Shown: in pieces, positions 15,747 to 23,099 of the stretch
Layout of the letters: each line of letters starts with the position of its first letter
Numbering within the stretch: position 1 is the first letter of the stretch
Source of the DNA: JBOHPP01 sp050731755
GTDB taxonomy: Bacteria > Methylomirabilota > Methylomirabilia > Rokubacteriales > CSP1-6
Length of the DNA stretch: 24,734 bases
Reading direction: 5' to 3'
NCBI GenBank assembly: GCA_050731755.1
Contig: JBOHPP010000214.1
Span: 1-24,734, forward strand
Position numbers and translations under genes: made by a program
Notes under the pieces: model-generated
Told to the model about the DNA's origin: nothing
What the model saw: only the letters and a program-made list of their open reading frames with translations
Database searches by the model: none

Positions 15747-17593
15747 GCCCGCTTGCCGATGACCGTGGCCACGACGGCCTCGTCAGCGCGGATGACGTCG
15801 GGTGGCGCGTCGGCCAGCACACGGCCGGCGTGCAGGGCGACGATGCGGTGGGAGTAGCCGAAGACGATGTCCATGTCGTGCTCGACCTGAACGATGGTCT
15901 TGATGCCGATGCGCGCGGCCGCGCCGACCAGGACCTCCATGATGGCGTGCTTGTCGCGCGTGCTCACCCCGGACGTGGGCTCGTCGAGCAGGATGACCTC
16001 CGGGTGGAGGGCGAACGCGCTGGCCACGTCCAGGAGCTTCTTGTCGCCCTGGGGCAGCGTCCGGGCCAGGCGCTCCAGGCGGTCGCCCAGACCGAACAGC
16101 GCGGCGACCGCTTCCACCTCCGCCCGCACCTCACCGTCGCGGGACAGGGCGGCCAGGACGCGGTGCCCGCGGCCCAGGCGCGAGACGACGGCCACGGCCA
16201 GGGTGTCGGCCACGCTGAGACCGGGGAAGACGTTGACGAGCTGGAAGGTACGGGCCATCCCGAGCCGGGACAGCGTGACGGGCCCGACCCCGGCGATGGC
16301 GGCGCCCTTGAACAGAATGCGTCCCGCCGACGGCGGCGTCAGGCCGCTCAGGACGTTCACCAGCGTCGTCTTGCCGGCCCCGTTGGGTCCGATGATGGAA
16401 ACGAACTCGCCCTCGTGCAGGGCGAGCGAGACGCCGTCGAGGGCCACGACGTCGCCGTAGCGCTTGCGCACGTCCACCGCCTCCAGCACCGTGGCACCGG
16501 CGCGCTTCGAGCGCGGGCTTTGCCCGCGCGATCTCTGATGGGGAGGAATCGGAGGGGGCGTCTCGCCCTCTCCGATGTGGTCGATCCGCGGGCTTTGCCC
16601 GCGCAGTCGATTCCCGGGGGGCGGTTTCGGAAGGGGGGCGGAGCCCCCCTCCGAGGAAAAGCCCCTCTCCGAGAAAAGCCCCATGAGTCCTCGCGGAAAG
16701 AAGATCACGACGACAGCGAGCACCGCCCCGAAGACGAACCGCCAGTACTGGGTGAGCGACATCACCTGATCCTGGAGAAAGATGAAGACGAAAGCGCCCA
16801 CGACGGGGCCGAAGAAGTGCGCGAACCCGCCCAGGAGCAGCATGAAGACGAGATTGCCGGAGTGTGTCCAGTAGGCGAGGAGCGGATCGGCCAGGCCGGT
16901 GGGCACCGCCAGCAGCACGCCGCCCACCGCGCCGTAGATCCCGGCGATGACGAAGGCGGCCAGCCGGGCGCGGCGCACATCGACTCCCAGGAACGCCGCC
17001 TTGTCCGGGTTCTCACGGATCGCCCGCAGGCCGAGGCCGAACGGCGAGCCCACGACGCGCCACATGGCCAGCGCGGCCAGCATCAGCAGTCCCAGCGCGT
17101 AGTAGTAGTAGGGCCCGGTGAGAAAGGCCACCTTGTCCAGCGACGAGAACGCCTGGCCGAGGAGGGTGGGGCGGAGGACCCGCATCCCCTCGTCACCGCC
17201 GGTGAGATGGTAGAACTTGAAGAGGAACGAGTAGAAGAGCATCCCCAGGGCCAGCGTCAGCACGCCGAAGTAGATCCTCACGTAGCGGACGCACAGCAGA
17301 CCGGTGGGCAGGGCGATCGCCGCTCCCACCACGGCGGCGGTCGTCAGAGCCACTTCCAGGTGCAGGACGGCGAAGGCGCTGGTCAGCGCGGCGGCGGTAT
17401 AGGCGCCCAGGGCCACGAACAGCGCGTGGCCGAAGGACAGTAGCCCCGTGTAGCCGAAGAGGAGGTTCAGCCCCAGCAGGGCTACGCCATACGCGAAGAA
17501 CGGCAGCATCAGCGTGGCGTAGTACACCGGGCCGGCCAGGGGCACCACCGCGACGGCGAGCAGGGCGACGAGGAGCGCGCCGCGGCCGATCAC
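15743..17593 (-). CDS. LivM-LivG fusion: ABC permease joined to ABC ATPase
   Basis: One uninterrupted 616-residue frame. Residues 1-307 are a LivM permease with about 8-9 membrane segments, including LLSFGHALFVALGAYTAA and RAIRENPDKAAFLGVD (the EAA-like coupling loop), ending FFPRGLMGLF where LivM normally stops. Residues 308-367 are a hydrophilic linker with RGQSPR twice (331-336 and 356-361), encoded by palindromic repeats. Residues 368-616 are LivG: Walker A GPNGAGKTT, a signature variant LPQGDKKLLDVASA, Walker B VILLDEPTSG, and VQVEHDMDIVF. No stop separates the halves; an internal GTG at 16489 could also start a separate LivG of 248 residues. GTG 17593 overlaps the livH stop as GTGA; the end overlaps livF likewise. 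Fused permease-ATPases occur in this family, but the repeat-derived linker is odd. Confidence 0.85.
   Translation of the reverse strand: MIGRGALLVALLAVAVVPLAGPVYYATLMLPFFAYGVALLGLNLLFGYTGLLSFGHALFVALGAYTAAALTSAFAVLHLEVALTTAAVVGAAIALPTGLLCVRYVRIYFGVLTLALGMLFYSFLFKFYHLTGGDEGMRVLRPTLLGQAFSSLDKVAFLTGPYYYYALGLLMLAALAMWRVVGSPFGLGLRAIRENPDKAAFLGVDVRRARLAAFVIAGIYGAVGGVLLAVPTGLADPLLAYWTHSGNLVFMLLLGGFAHFFGPVVGAFVFIFLQDQVMSLTQYWRFVFGAVLAVVVIFFPRGLMGLFSERGFSSEGGSAPLPKPPPGNRLRGQSPRIDHIGEGETPPPIPPHQRSRGQSPRSKRAGATVLEAVDVRKRYGDVVALDGVSLALHEGEFVSIIGPNGAGKTTLVNVLSGLTPPSAGRILFKGAAIAGVGPVTLSRLGMARTFQLVNVFPGLSVADTLAVAVVSRLGRGHRVLAALSRDGEVRAEVEAVAALFGLGDRLERLARTLPQGDKKLLDVASAFALHPEVILLDEPTSGVSTRDKHAIMEVLVGAAARIGIKTIVQVEHDMDIVFGYSHRIVALHAGRVLADAPPDVIRADEAVVATVIGKRA
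16493..16680. repeat. Cluster of REP-like palindromes inside the LivM-LivG linker
   Basis: Four hairpins in a row: GCGCGGGC-ttt-GCCCGCGC (16510-16528, preceded by TTCGA as in the copy at 4983); a 13-bp stem with TCT loop (16547-16575); a second CGCGGGC-ttt-GCCCGCG (16586-16602); and an 11-bp stem with one bulge and GGA loop (16627-16652). Then comes a short direct repeat (CTCCGAGGAAAAGCCC, then CTCTCCGAGAAAAGCCC, about 16649-16680). The whole block is in frame with livM and livG and encodes a low-complexity Pro/Gly/Ser/Arg linker. Confidence 0.8.
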
Positions 17594-18453
17594 GCCGCGG
17601 CTCTGGCGAAGAGGCCAGCCGGCCGGAGAACGAGCACGCCGATGACGATCACGTAGATGGCCAGCAGCTCGAGCTCGGGCCAGGTGGCGATGGCCACGGC
17701 CTTGAGCACGCCCACCACCAGCGCGCCGGCGAAGGCGCCCCGCATCGAGCCCAGCCCGCCGATGACGACCACCGCGAAGGCTTCCACGATCAGCTCGATG
17801 CCCATCTCGTTCACGGCCGCCGTGGCCGGGATCACCAGCGCCCCGCCCACCGTGCCCAGCGCGACGCCCAGCGTGAAGACCCGCGAGTACACGCGGGCCC
17901 GATCCACGCCGAGGGCCTCGGCCATCCGCCGGTTCTCGGCCACCGCCCGCACGATTCGGCCGAACCGGGTCCGGGCCAGCAGCCAACCCATCAGGGCCGC
18001 GATCACGGCGCTGGCGGCGATCACCACCAGGTTGTAGACAGGGATGGTCACCGCACCCACCTTCACCTGACCGTAGACGAGGTACACGGCGCCGCCGAGC
18101 TGGTGGGGGGCGGTGCCCCAGAAGAACCGGATGACGTCCTCGAACATCAGCACGAGGGCGAAGGTGAGCAGGAGCTGGAAGCTCTCGTCGCGGTCGTAGA
18201 TGGGCCGCAGCAGCCGCTCGACGGGAGGACCGATGACAGCCAGCAGCAGCCCGCTCAGGATCAACACGACGGGGAAGAGAACGGCGGGGACCCCCATGGC
18301 CAGGGCCCACGACACCGCCGACACGCCGAAGTACGCGCCCAGCGCGTAGAACGAGCCGCAGGCCAGGTTCAGGATCTTCTGCACGCCGAAGACGAGCTGC
18401 AGCCCGGCGGCCACCAGAAAGAGCACGGCGGCGTGGAACACGCCGCCGAGCAC
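17590..18453 (-). CDS. livH: Branched-chain-type ABC transporter permease LivH
   Basis: A 287-residue permease with about 8 membrane segments. The LivH hallmark is near the N-terminus (GLQLVFGVQKILNLACGSFYALGAY); the coupling-loop region AVAENRRMAEALGVDRARVYSRVF and the end VIVIGVLVLRPAGLF fit the family. It forms the membrane channel with the LivM half of the next protein. GTG 18453 is the first ordinary start, but homologous-looking sequence (LIAQSLNI) continues 8 codons upstream to a CTG at 18477, which would give the usual LivH N-terminal length; no ATG, GTG or TTG is available there. The gene follows the binding-protein stop by under 40 bases and overlaps the next gene as GTGA. Confidence 0.92.
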   Translation of the reverse strand: MLGGVFHAAVLFLVAAGLQLVFGVQKILNLACGSFYALGAYFGVSAVSWALAMGVPAVLFPVVLILSGLLLAVIGPPVERLLRPIYDRDESFQLLLTFALVLMFEDVIRFFWGTAPHQLGGAVYLVYGQVKVGAVTIPVYNLVVIAASAVIAALMGWLLARTRFGRIVRAVAENRRMAEALGVDRARVYSRVFTLGVALGTVGGALVIPATAAVNEMGIELIVEAFAVVVIGGLGSMRGAFAGALVVGVLKAVAIATWPELELLAIYVIVIGVLVLRPAGLFARAAA

Positions 18454-18490
18454 GATGTTGAGGCTCTGCGCGATCAGGGCCGCGCGGTCC

Positions 18491-19756
18491 TCACGCTTTC
18501 CAGGAGTTGATCCAATCGTAGAGACCCATGCCCGACGGCTTCTGGATCTGCTTGGTCGACATGACCTCCACGGGGTCGATGGTGACGAAGTCGTAGGTGT
18601 TCTTGTGGGTGGTCAGACCCTGGAAGAACTGGCACTCCATGATGTGGTCGGCCCGGTAGCCGCGCCGGCCGGACAGCGACTCCACCTCGATGCCCTCGAG
18701 GGCGGCGATGATCTGGTCCGTCGACGGCCACTGGCTTCCGGCGGCCTTCGCCGCTTTCTCCACCGCCGCCCGATAGGCCACGATCGTGAAGTAGGCGTGG
18801 TCCGACTCGTAACTCGGCCATTCCTTGAACCGCTCCTGGTGCCAGCGGACGAAGTCCTTGAGGAGGGGCCCGGCGTTGGGCGCCTCGAAGTACATGGAGT
18901 TGTAGCCCATGATGGCTGCTTCCGGGGTGAAGGCCTTCTTCATGGACTCGTGGACGCCCCCGGCGGTCGTCAGCACGAACCGGGTGCCGGCGGTGAGGCC
19001 CGCGGCGTGGGCCTGCTTGAGGAGAATCGGGGCGTCGCCCGACCAGAACGAGCAGAAGACGAGGTCGGGCTTGGCCTGGCCCAGCGCGGCGACGTGGGAG
19101 GTGAAGTTGGTCTCCCCCAGTTTGGGCCAGAGATCCAGCACCGGCGTCACGCCCATGCCGAGCTTCTTCATGATGGCCAGGAACGCGGCCCAGTTGTCAC
19201 GCCCGTAGGAGTAGTCGTTGTTGATGCCGGCGACGGTCTTGATCTTTCCCCGGAAGTGCCGGGCGGCGAGGATGGAGGCCATCACCGCCTCCGCCTCGTT
19301 GTCTACGCTGCGGAAGGAGTACTTCGGCTTGGGCATCGTTTCCTCGACGCCCTTCTGGGTGGTGCCGTCCCAGGCCAGCCAGATTGTCCGCAGCTCCTCG
19401 GCGACCGGGCCGATGGCCAGGCCGACACCGGTGGACACGACGCCGGTGATGACGTCGACCTTCGTCTGCAGGGCCAGCTTGCGGAATCGTTCCACGGTGT
19501 CCTTGGGGTTCGACTCCTCCTCGACGACCAGCTCGATGCGCCGCCCCAGGATTCCGCCCCCCGCGTTGATGCGGTCCACGGCGAACTGGGTGCCGCGCAG
19601 GCCGGACTCGCCCACCGGCGCCGTCACGCCGGCCTTCGCGGCCAGGACGCCGATCCGCAGCGGGGCGGCCTGGGCCCGCGCGGGCGCCGTGTCCAGCCGG
19701 CTGGCTGCCGCGGCGCCGGCGGCCAGCTTGAGGAAACTACGTCGAGTGGTGGTCAT
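18491..19756 (-). CDS. Tat-exported ABC transporter substrate-binding protein (Leu/Ile/Val-binding type)
   Basis: A 421-residue precursor of a type I periplasmic binding protein (Peripla_BP_6, the LivK/amide-binding group). It starts with a twin-arginine signal: MTTTRRSFLKLAAGAAAAS, cleavage probably near APARAQA. The mature protein begins PLRIGVLAAKAGVTAPVGES and contains FAVDRINAGGGILGRRIELV, DVITGVVSTGVGLAI, and ATVAGINNDYSYGRDN-like elements (KTVAGINNDYSYGRDNW). It captures the substrate for the LivH/LivM-LivG/LivF importer; substrates of this family include amino acids, amides, urea and aromatic acids, and cannot be chosen here. ATG 19756 has AAGGAGG (19763-19769) 6 bases upstream and gives a proper Tat signal; an in-frame start 24 bases earlier is less likely. 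First gene of the operon. Confidence 0.92.
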   Translation of the reverse strand: MTTTRRSFLKLAAGAAAASRLDTAPARAQAAPLRIGVLAAKAGVTAPVGESGLRGTQFAVDRINAGGGILGRRIELVVEEESNPKDTVERFRKLALQTKVDVITGVVSTGVGLAIGPVAEELRTIWLAWDGTTQKGVEETMPKPKYSFRSVDNEAEAVMASILAARHFRGKIKTVAGINNDYSYGRDNWAAFLAIMKKLGMGVTPVLDLWPKLGETNFTSHVAALGQAKPDLVFCSFWSGDAPILLKQAHAAGLTAGTRFVLTTAGGVHESMKKAFTPEAAIMGYNSMYFEAPNAGPLLKDFVRWHQERFKEWPSYESDHAYFTIVAYRAAVEKAAKAAGSQWPSTDQIIAALEGIEVESLSGRRGYRADHIMECQFFQGLTTHKNTYDFVTIDPVEVMSTKQIQKPSGMGLYDWINSWKA

Positions 19757-19803
19757 GATGGGCCTCCTTGAGGGCGACAACCGCCTTCACCAGCGCGCCG
19801 CGC

Positions 19804-19809
19804 ATTCTA
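19804..19809 (-). promoter_or_regulatory. Candidate -10 of the transporter operon
   Basis: TAGAAT read on the minus strand, 47 bases before the binding-protein ATG at 19756. The -35 region is not recognisable. It lies in the 144-base gap shared with the divergent gene at 19901, which has the same hexamer on the other strand. Confidence 0.35.
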
Positions 19810-19866
19810 ATCCGTTCGCCGGCGGGCGGCCAGCGCAATCGTCTTTTCCGGCGGCCGCGAGGGGGG

Positions 19867-19875
19867 TGCTAGAAT
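19867..19875 (+). promoter_or_regulatory. Extended -10 promoter of the four-domain signalling gene
   Basis: TGC-TAGAAT is an extended -10 element (TGn then 5/6 of TATAAT). This class can work without a good -35, and none is seen. Transcription would start near 19882, leaving about 19 bases before the GTG at 19901 with GGAGA at 19892-19896 as the ribosome-binding site. Confidence 0.5.
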
Positions 19876-19900
19876 CGCCGAGGAGCGACGCGGAGAAATC

Positions 19901-22144
19901 GTGCACGTACGCTTTTGGGGCACGCGCGGGTCCATCCCGGCGCCGGGGTCCGTCACGGCCCGGTATGGCGGCAATACCTCCTGCACCGAGGTCCGGAGCG
20001 AGGACGGGACGCTCATCGTACTGGACTGCGGCACCGGCGCCCGGGCGCTGGGGCTGCACCTGTCGCGGAACGAGCGCCCGCCGCTGCGGGTGAACCTCTT
20101 CATCGGCCACACCCACTGGGACCACATCCAGGGCTTCCCGTTCTTCATCCCGGCCTTCATGCCCGGCGTCGAAATGAACATCTACGCTCCGGTCGGCTTC
20201 CAGCGCAGCCTGGAGGAGGCCATGGCCGGCCAGATGGAGTACTCCTACTTCCCGGTGAAGCTGCACGAGCTGCGCTCGCGCATCCACTTCACCGAGCTGG
20301 AGGAGGGCTTTTTCCGCGTGGGCGACGTCCTGGTCGAGACCCAGTACCTGAACCACACCGCGCCCACCATCGCCTACCGTCTCACCAGCGGCGGCACCAC
20401 CATCGCCTACACCACCGATCACGAGCCCTACTGGCGGTCGGCCGGTGGCGTGTCGGAGCATCCCGGCGACCAGAGCCACATCGCGTTCCTCAAAGACGCC
20501 GACCTCGTCATCCACGACGCCCAGTACAGCGAGGAGGAGTACGCCGCCAAGGTGGGCTGGGGCCATAGCCCCATCGAGTACGCCACCGACGTGGCCCTGG
20601 CCGCCGGCGCGCGGCGCCTGGCCCTCTTCCACCACGACCCCAGCCACGACGATCCGACCATCGAGCGCCTGGAGGCGCTCTGTCGGGCACGGGTCCGTGG
20701 CCGACTGGAGGTCTTCGCCGCCGCCGAGGGGATGGAGCTCAGCGTCGTGGGACGCGGGGCGGCGCAGCCGGTGGCCGCGGTCTCCGCGCTCGACCGGCGG
20801 CCCATCGCGGGCGGGCGCGTCCTCCTGGTGAGCGGCAACCGCGAGGAGATCACGGCGATCGAGGAAGTGTTGGCCGAGGACGACCTGTCTGTGCTCACGG
20901 TGCCGGACACCCGGGCGGCTCTCACGCGAGGCCCCGCCCTGGCTCCGGACCTGGCGATCATCGACGCCCAGTTACCCGACGGCGATGGCGCTGCCCTCCT
21001 GGCTCCACTCGTGGAGCGCGTCGGGCGCCCGGACTTTCCCGTGTTGCTGCTGACCAAGGACGAGGCCGCTGCCCGCGCCTTCGCCAGCCGGGATGGCCTC
21101 CGCTGCGATTACCTGGCCAAGCCCTTCAGTCCTCCCATGCTGCATGCGCGGGTACGGGCGTGGCTCGCCCGCTCGTTGGTGACGATGGCTCCCGTGTCCC
21201 CAGCCGCGACGCCGGGGCCGGCGGTGGCGGGCCTGCCCGCGCCCCCCCGGGATCTCGCCTCGGCGCTGGCCGAGTTCAACCTGTTCCGCGCGCTCGGCGT
21301 CGAGGAGCGCGCCCAGCTGTTGGAGGGGGCGACCGAACAGCTCTTTCCGTCAGGTCACGTCATCATCGCCGAGGGGACCGTCGACGACCGGGTCTTCGTC
21401 GTGATCTCCGGCCGGGTCCGCATCGTCGAGGCGATGCCGGAGGCCCTGACCGAGACGGTCCTGGGCGGTCTGGGCGAGGGCGAGATCTTCGGCGAGCTGT
21501 CCGCGCTCACGGGCCGGCCCCGTTCGGCCACGGTCATCGCGGTGGAGCGCACGCGCTGTGTGGCCCTGCGCCAGGAGCAGTTCGTGCGGGCCATCGAGCG
21601 CTCGTCGGATCTGGCCGTCGGGCTGCTGCGCGTGCTGGCCCGCCGGCTTCAGGAATCCGACCGGCGGGTGGCGCGGCACGCGCCGGACACGCTCACCGGG
21701 CTGACCGGGCGGCGGTCGTTCCACGATCAATACCGGCGCCTGGCTGCCGGCGCCCGCCGCCGCAAGAGCGGTCTCCTCCTCCTGCTCCTGGACGTCGTGG
21801 GGCTGCGGACGATCAACGACCGCTTCGGCTACACCGTGGGCGACGAAGTGCTGCGTGCGGTGGGCGACGCCCTGGCCGAAGCGACGCGGGCGACCGACCT
21901 GGTGGCCCGCTACGGTCCCGACGAGTTCGCCGTGCTCCTGCTCGACGCCCGTCCCATCGAGGTGGAGCGGCTGCTGCCGCGCCTCGCCGAGAAGCTGACC
22001 GAGCTGTCGGCGCGCCGCCGGCTGGCCATGCCTGTCCAGTGCCACGTCGGGCTGTCGTACCGCGACGAGCCGCCGGACCGCGCCGAAGAAATGCTGCGGC
22101 AGGCCGACGAGGACATGCGCGGCGGCCGTCTCATCCCGTCCTAG
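19901..22144 (+). CDS. Four-domain signalling protein: metallo-beta-lactamase + receiver + cyclic-nucleotide-binding + degenerate GGDEF
   Basis: A 747-residue fusion. (a) Residues 1-285: metallo-beta-lactamase fold of the TaR3-like/class II phosphodiesterase-related group, with GTRGSIPAPG, GGNTSC, metal motif HTHWDH (70-75), H152, D173 and H244/H245. (b) 303-425: receiver domain with D355 (IIDAQLPDGDG), T385 and K407 (LAKPFS), but the N-terminal acidic pair is lost (VLLVSGNREE). (c) 455-590: cyclic-nucleotide-binding domain with an intact phosphate cassette, E532 in FGELSALTGR and R541 in PRSAT. (d) 596-745: GGDEF domain reading GPDEF (672-676), with an intact inhibitory-site RxxD (R663-D666). 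No membrane segment, so probably cytosolic. GTG 19901 has a Shine-Dalgarno and begins at the first MBL strand. The hydrolase is probably gated by cyclic nucleotides; its substrate is unknown. It stands alone, divergent from the transporter operon. Confidence 0.88.
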   Translation: MHVRFWGTRGSIPAPGSVTARYGGNTSCTEVRSEDGTLIVLDCGTGARALGLHLSRNERPPLRVNLFIGHTHWDHIQGFPFFIPAFMPGVEMNIYAPVGFQRSLEEAMAGQMEYSYFPVKLHELRSRIHFTELEEGFFRVGDVLVETQYLNHTAPTIAYRLTSGGTTIAYTTDHEPYWRSAGGVSEHPGDQSHIAFLKDADLVIHDAQYSEEEYAAKVGWGHSPIEYATDVALAAGARRLALFHHDPSHDDPTIERLEALCRARVRGRLEVFAAAEGMELSVVGRGAAQPVAAVSALDRRPIAGGRVLLVSGNREEITAIEEVLAEDDLSVLTVPDTRAALTRGPALAPDLAIIDAQLPDGDGAALLAPLVERVGRPDFPVLLLTKDEAAARAFASRDGLRCDYLAKPFSPPMLHARVRAWLARSLVTMAPVSPAATPGPAVAGLPAPPRDLASALAEFNLFRALGVEERAQLLEGATEQLFPSGHVIIAEGTVDDRVFVVISGRVRIVEAMPEALTETVLGGLGEGEIFGELSALTGRPRSATVIAVERTRCVALRQEQFVRAIERSSDLAVGLLRVLARRLQESDRRVARHAPDTLTGLTGRRSFHDQYRRLAAGARRRKSGLLLLLLDVVGLRTINDRFGYTVGDEVLRAVGDALAEATRATDLVARYGPDEFAVLLLDARPIEVERLLPRLAEKLTELSARRRLAMPVQCHVGLSYRDEPPDRAEEMLRQADEDMRGGRLIPS

Positions 22145-22150
22145 TCACCC

Positions 22151-22305
22151 GAGCCGACGGGCCCACGCGCCCCGGGCTCAACGGGACCACGCAGCCTGCG
22201 TCCGCTGCCCCGTTGCGGCTGGGCTCCACCTCGGCCCGCGGGGTCCGTCGCCAGGGGGAGGGAACGGGCCCCGTCGAGCCCCGGGCCGCGCGAGCCCGTC
22301 GGCTC
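22151..22305. repeat. Long imperfect inverted repeat between convergent genes
   Basis: Outer arms GAGCCGACGGGC (22151-22162) and GCCCGTCGGCTC (22294-22305) pair perfectly. Pairing continues inward through CCCGGGCTC (22171-22179) against GAGCCCCGGG (22276-22285) and ACGGGACC (22181-22188) against GGCCCCGT (22267-22274), giving nearly 40 paired positions around a loop of about 78 bases. It fills most of the 211-base gap between the signalling gene (+) and a crotonase (-). It could be a bidirectional terminator, a structured RNA, or a small non-autonomous element. No coding potential is evident. Confidence 0.7.
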
Positions 22306-22355
22306 CGCTACGCCCGACGACGCGGCCGTCGTGAACACGACCTACCAACGGACTA

Positions 22356-23099
22356 CTATGCGCGGCGCTTGCGGGCGGTGAAGGCTTGAATGCGCTCGCG
22401 TGCGGCCGGGCTCGTTCTCAGTGCGGCCCCGTAGGCTTCGGGTTCTCCCGCGCCGGGGACGCCACGCAGCCCGGCCAGGATGCTCTTGGTGGCCGCCAGC
22501 CCCTCCCCCGGCGAGCGCGCCACATCGGCGGCCCACGCCTCGGCGCTCGCCCGCAGCGTGGCCGCCGCCACCACGCGATTCACCAGCCCCATCCGCAGCG
22601 CTTCGGCGGCGTGGATGGTCCGCCCGGTGAGCAGGAGGTCGCGGGCGGCACCGCCGCCGGCAACGTCCAGCAGGCGGGCGATTCCGTAGGCGGGGTTGAA
22701 TCCCAGCGTGACCTCGGGCAGGCCGAAGCGCGCACGGTCGGAGGCGATCCGGAGATCCTGGGCCACGGCCAGCATCAAGCCCCCGCCCAGCGCGTAGCCG
22801 TCGACGGCGGCGATCGTCACCTGGGGCAGCCGCGCGAAGCGATCGAGCAGGGCCGCCTGGCGCCTGGCCAATGCCTCGGCGGCGGACGGGGCCAGCGTCG
22901 TCATCTCGCTGATGTCGTTGCCCGCGCAGAAGGCGCGGCCCCGGCCCGTCACCACGAGCACCCGCGCGTCGCTCAGCGCGGCCACGCGCTCGAGCGCGTC
23001 CTCCAGCGCTCCGGTGAGAGCGCCGTTCAGCGCGTTGAGCGCCTCCGGGCGGTTGAGCGTCAGCCAGGCGATGCCCTTCGCCGCTTCCAGCTCGATCAT
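22356..23099 (-). CDS. Crotonase-family protein (enoyl-CoA hydratase/isomerase-like) lacking one catalytic Glu
   Basis: A 247-residue crotonase. Seen: WLTLNRPEALNALNGAL, oxyanion-hole loops AFCAGNDISEM and YALGGGLMLAVAQD, and RFGLPEVTLGFNPAYGIARLL. The glutamate equivalent to rat hydratase E164 is present (E129 in LPE), but that equivalent to E144 is replaced: the GGCE position reads GGGLM, with M109. The usual PGxGGTQRL loop is also altered (NPAYGIARL). Plain hydratase activity is therefore doubtful; an enoyl-CoA isomerase or another crotonase reaction is more likely. ATG 23099 overlaps the creatininase-family stop as ATGA and starts at the first family strand; the longer open frame upstream runs inside that gene. 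Its partner genes point to a minor lipid- or amide-related operon, without a clear pathway. Confidence 0.9.
   Translation of the reverse strand: MIELEAAKGIAWLTLNRPEALNALNGALTGALEDALERVAALSDARVLVVTGRGRAFCAGNDISEMTTLAPSAAEALARRQAALLDRFARLPQVTIAAVDGYALGGGLMLAVAQDLRIASDRARFGLPEVTLGFNPAYGIARLLDVAGGGAARDLLLTGRTIHAAEALRMGLVNRVVAAATLRASAEAWAADVARSPGEGLAATKSILAGLRGVPGAGEPEAYGAALRTSPAARERIQAFTARKRRA

Noticed and set aside
15830..17443. 537-residue open frame antisense to livMG
   Set aside because: Histidine/glutamate/glycine-rich antisense shadow of the transporter genes.
17653..18310. Long N-terminal extension of the LivM-LivG frame through livH
   Set aside because: Arginine/glycine-rich out-of-frame reading of livH; LivM homology begins at GTG 17593, which overlaps the livH stop.
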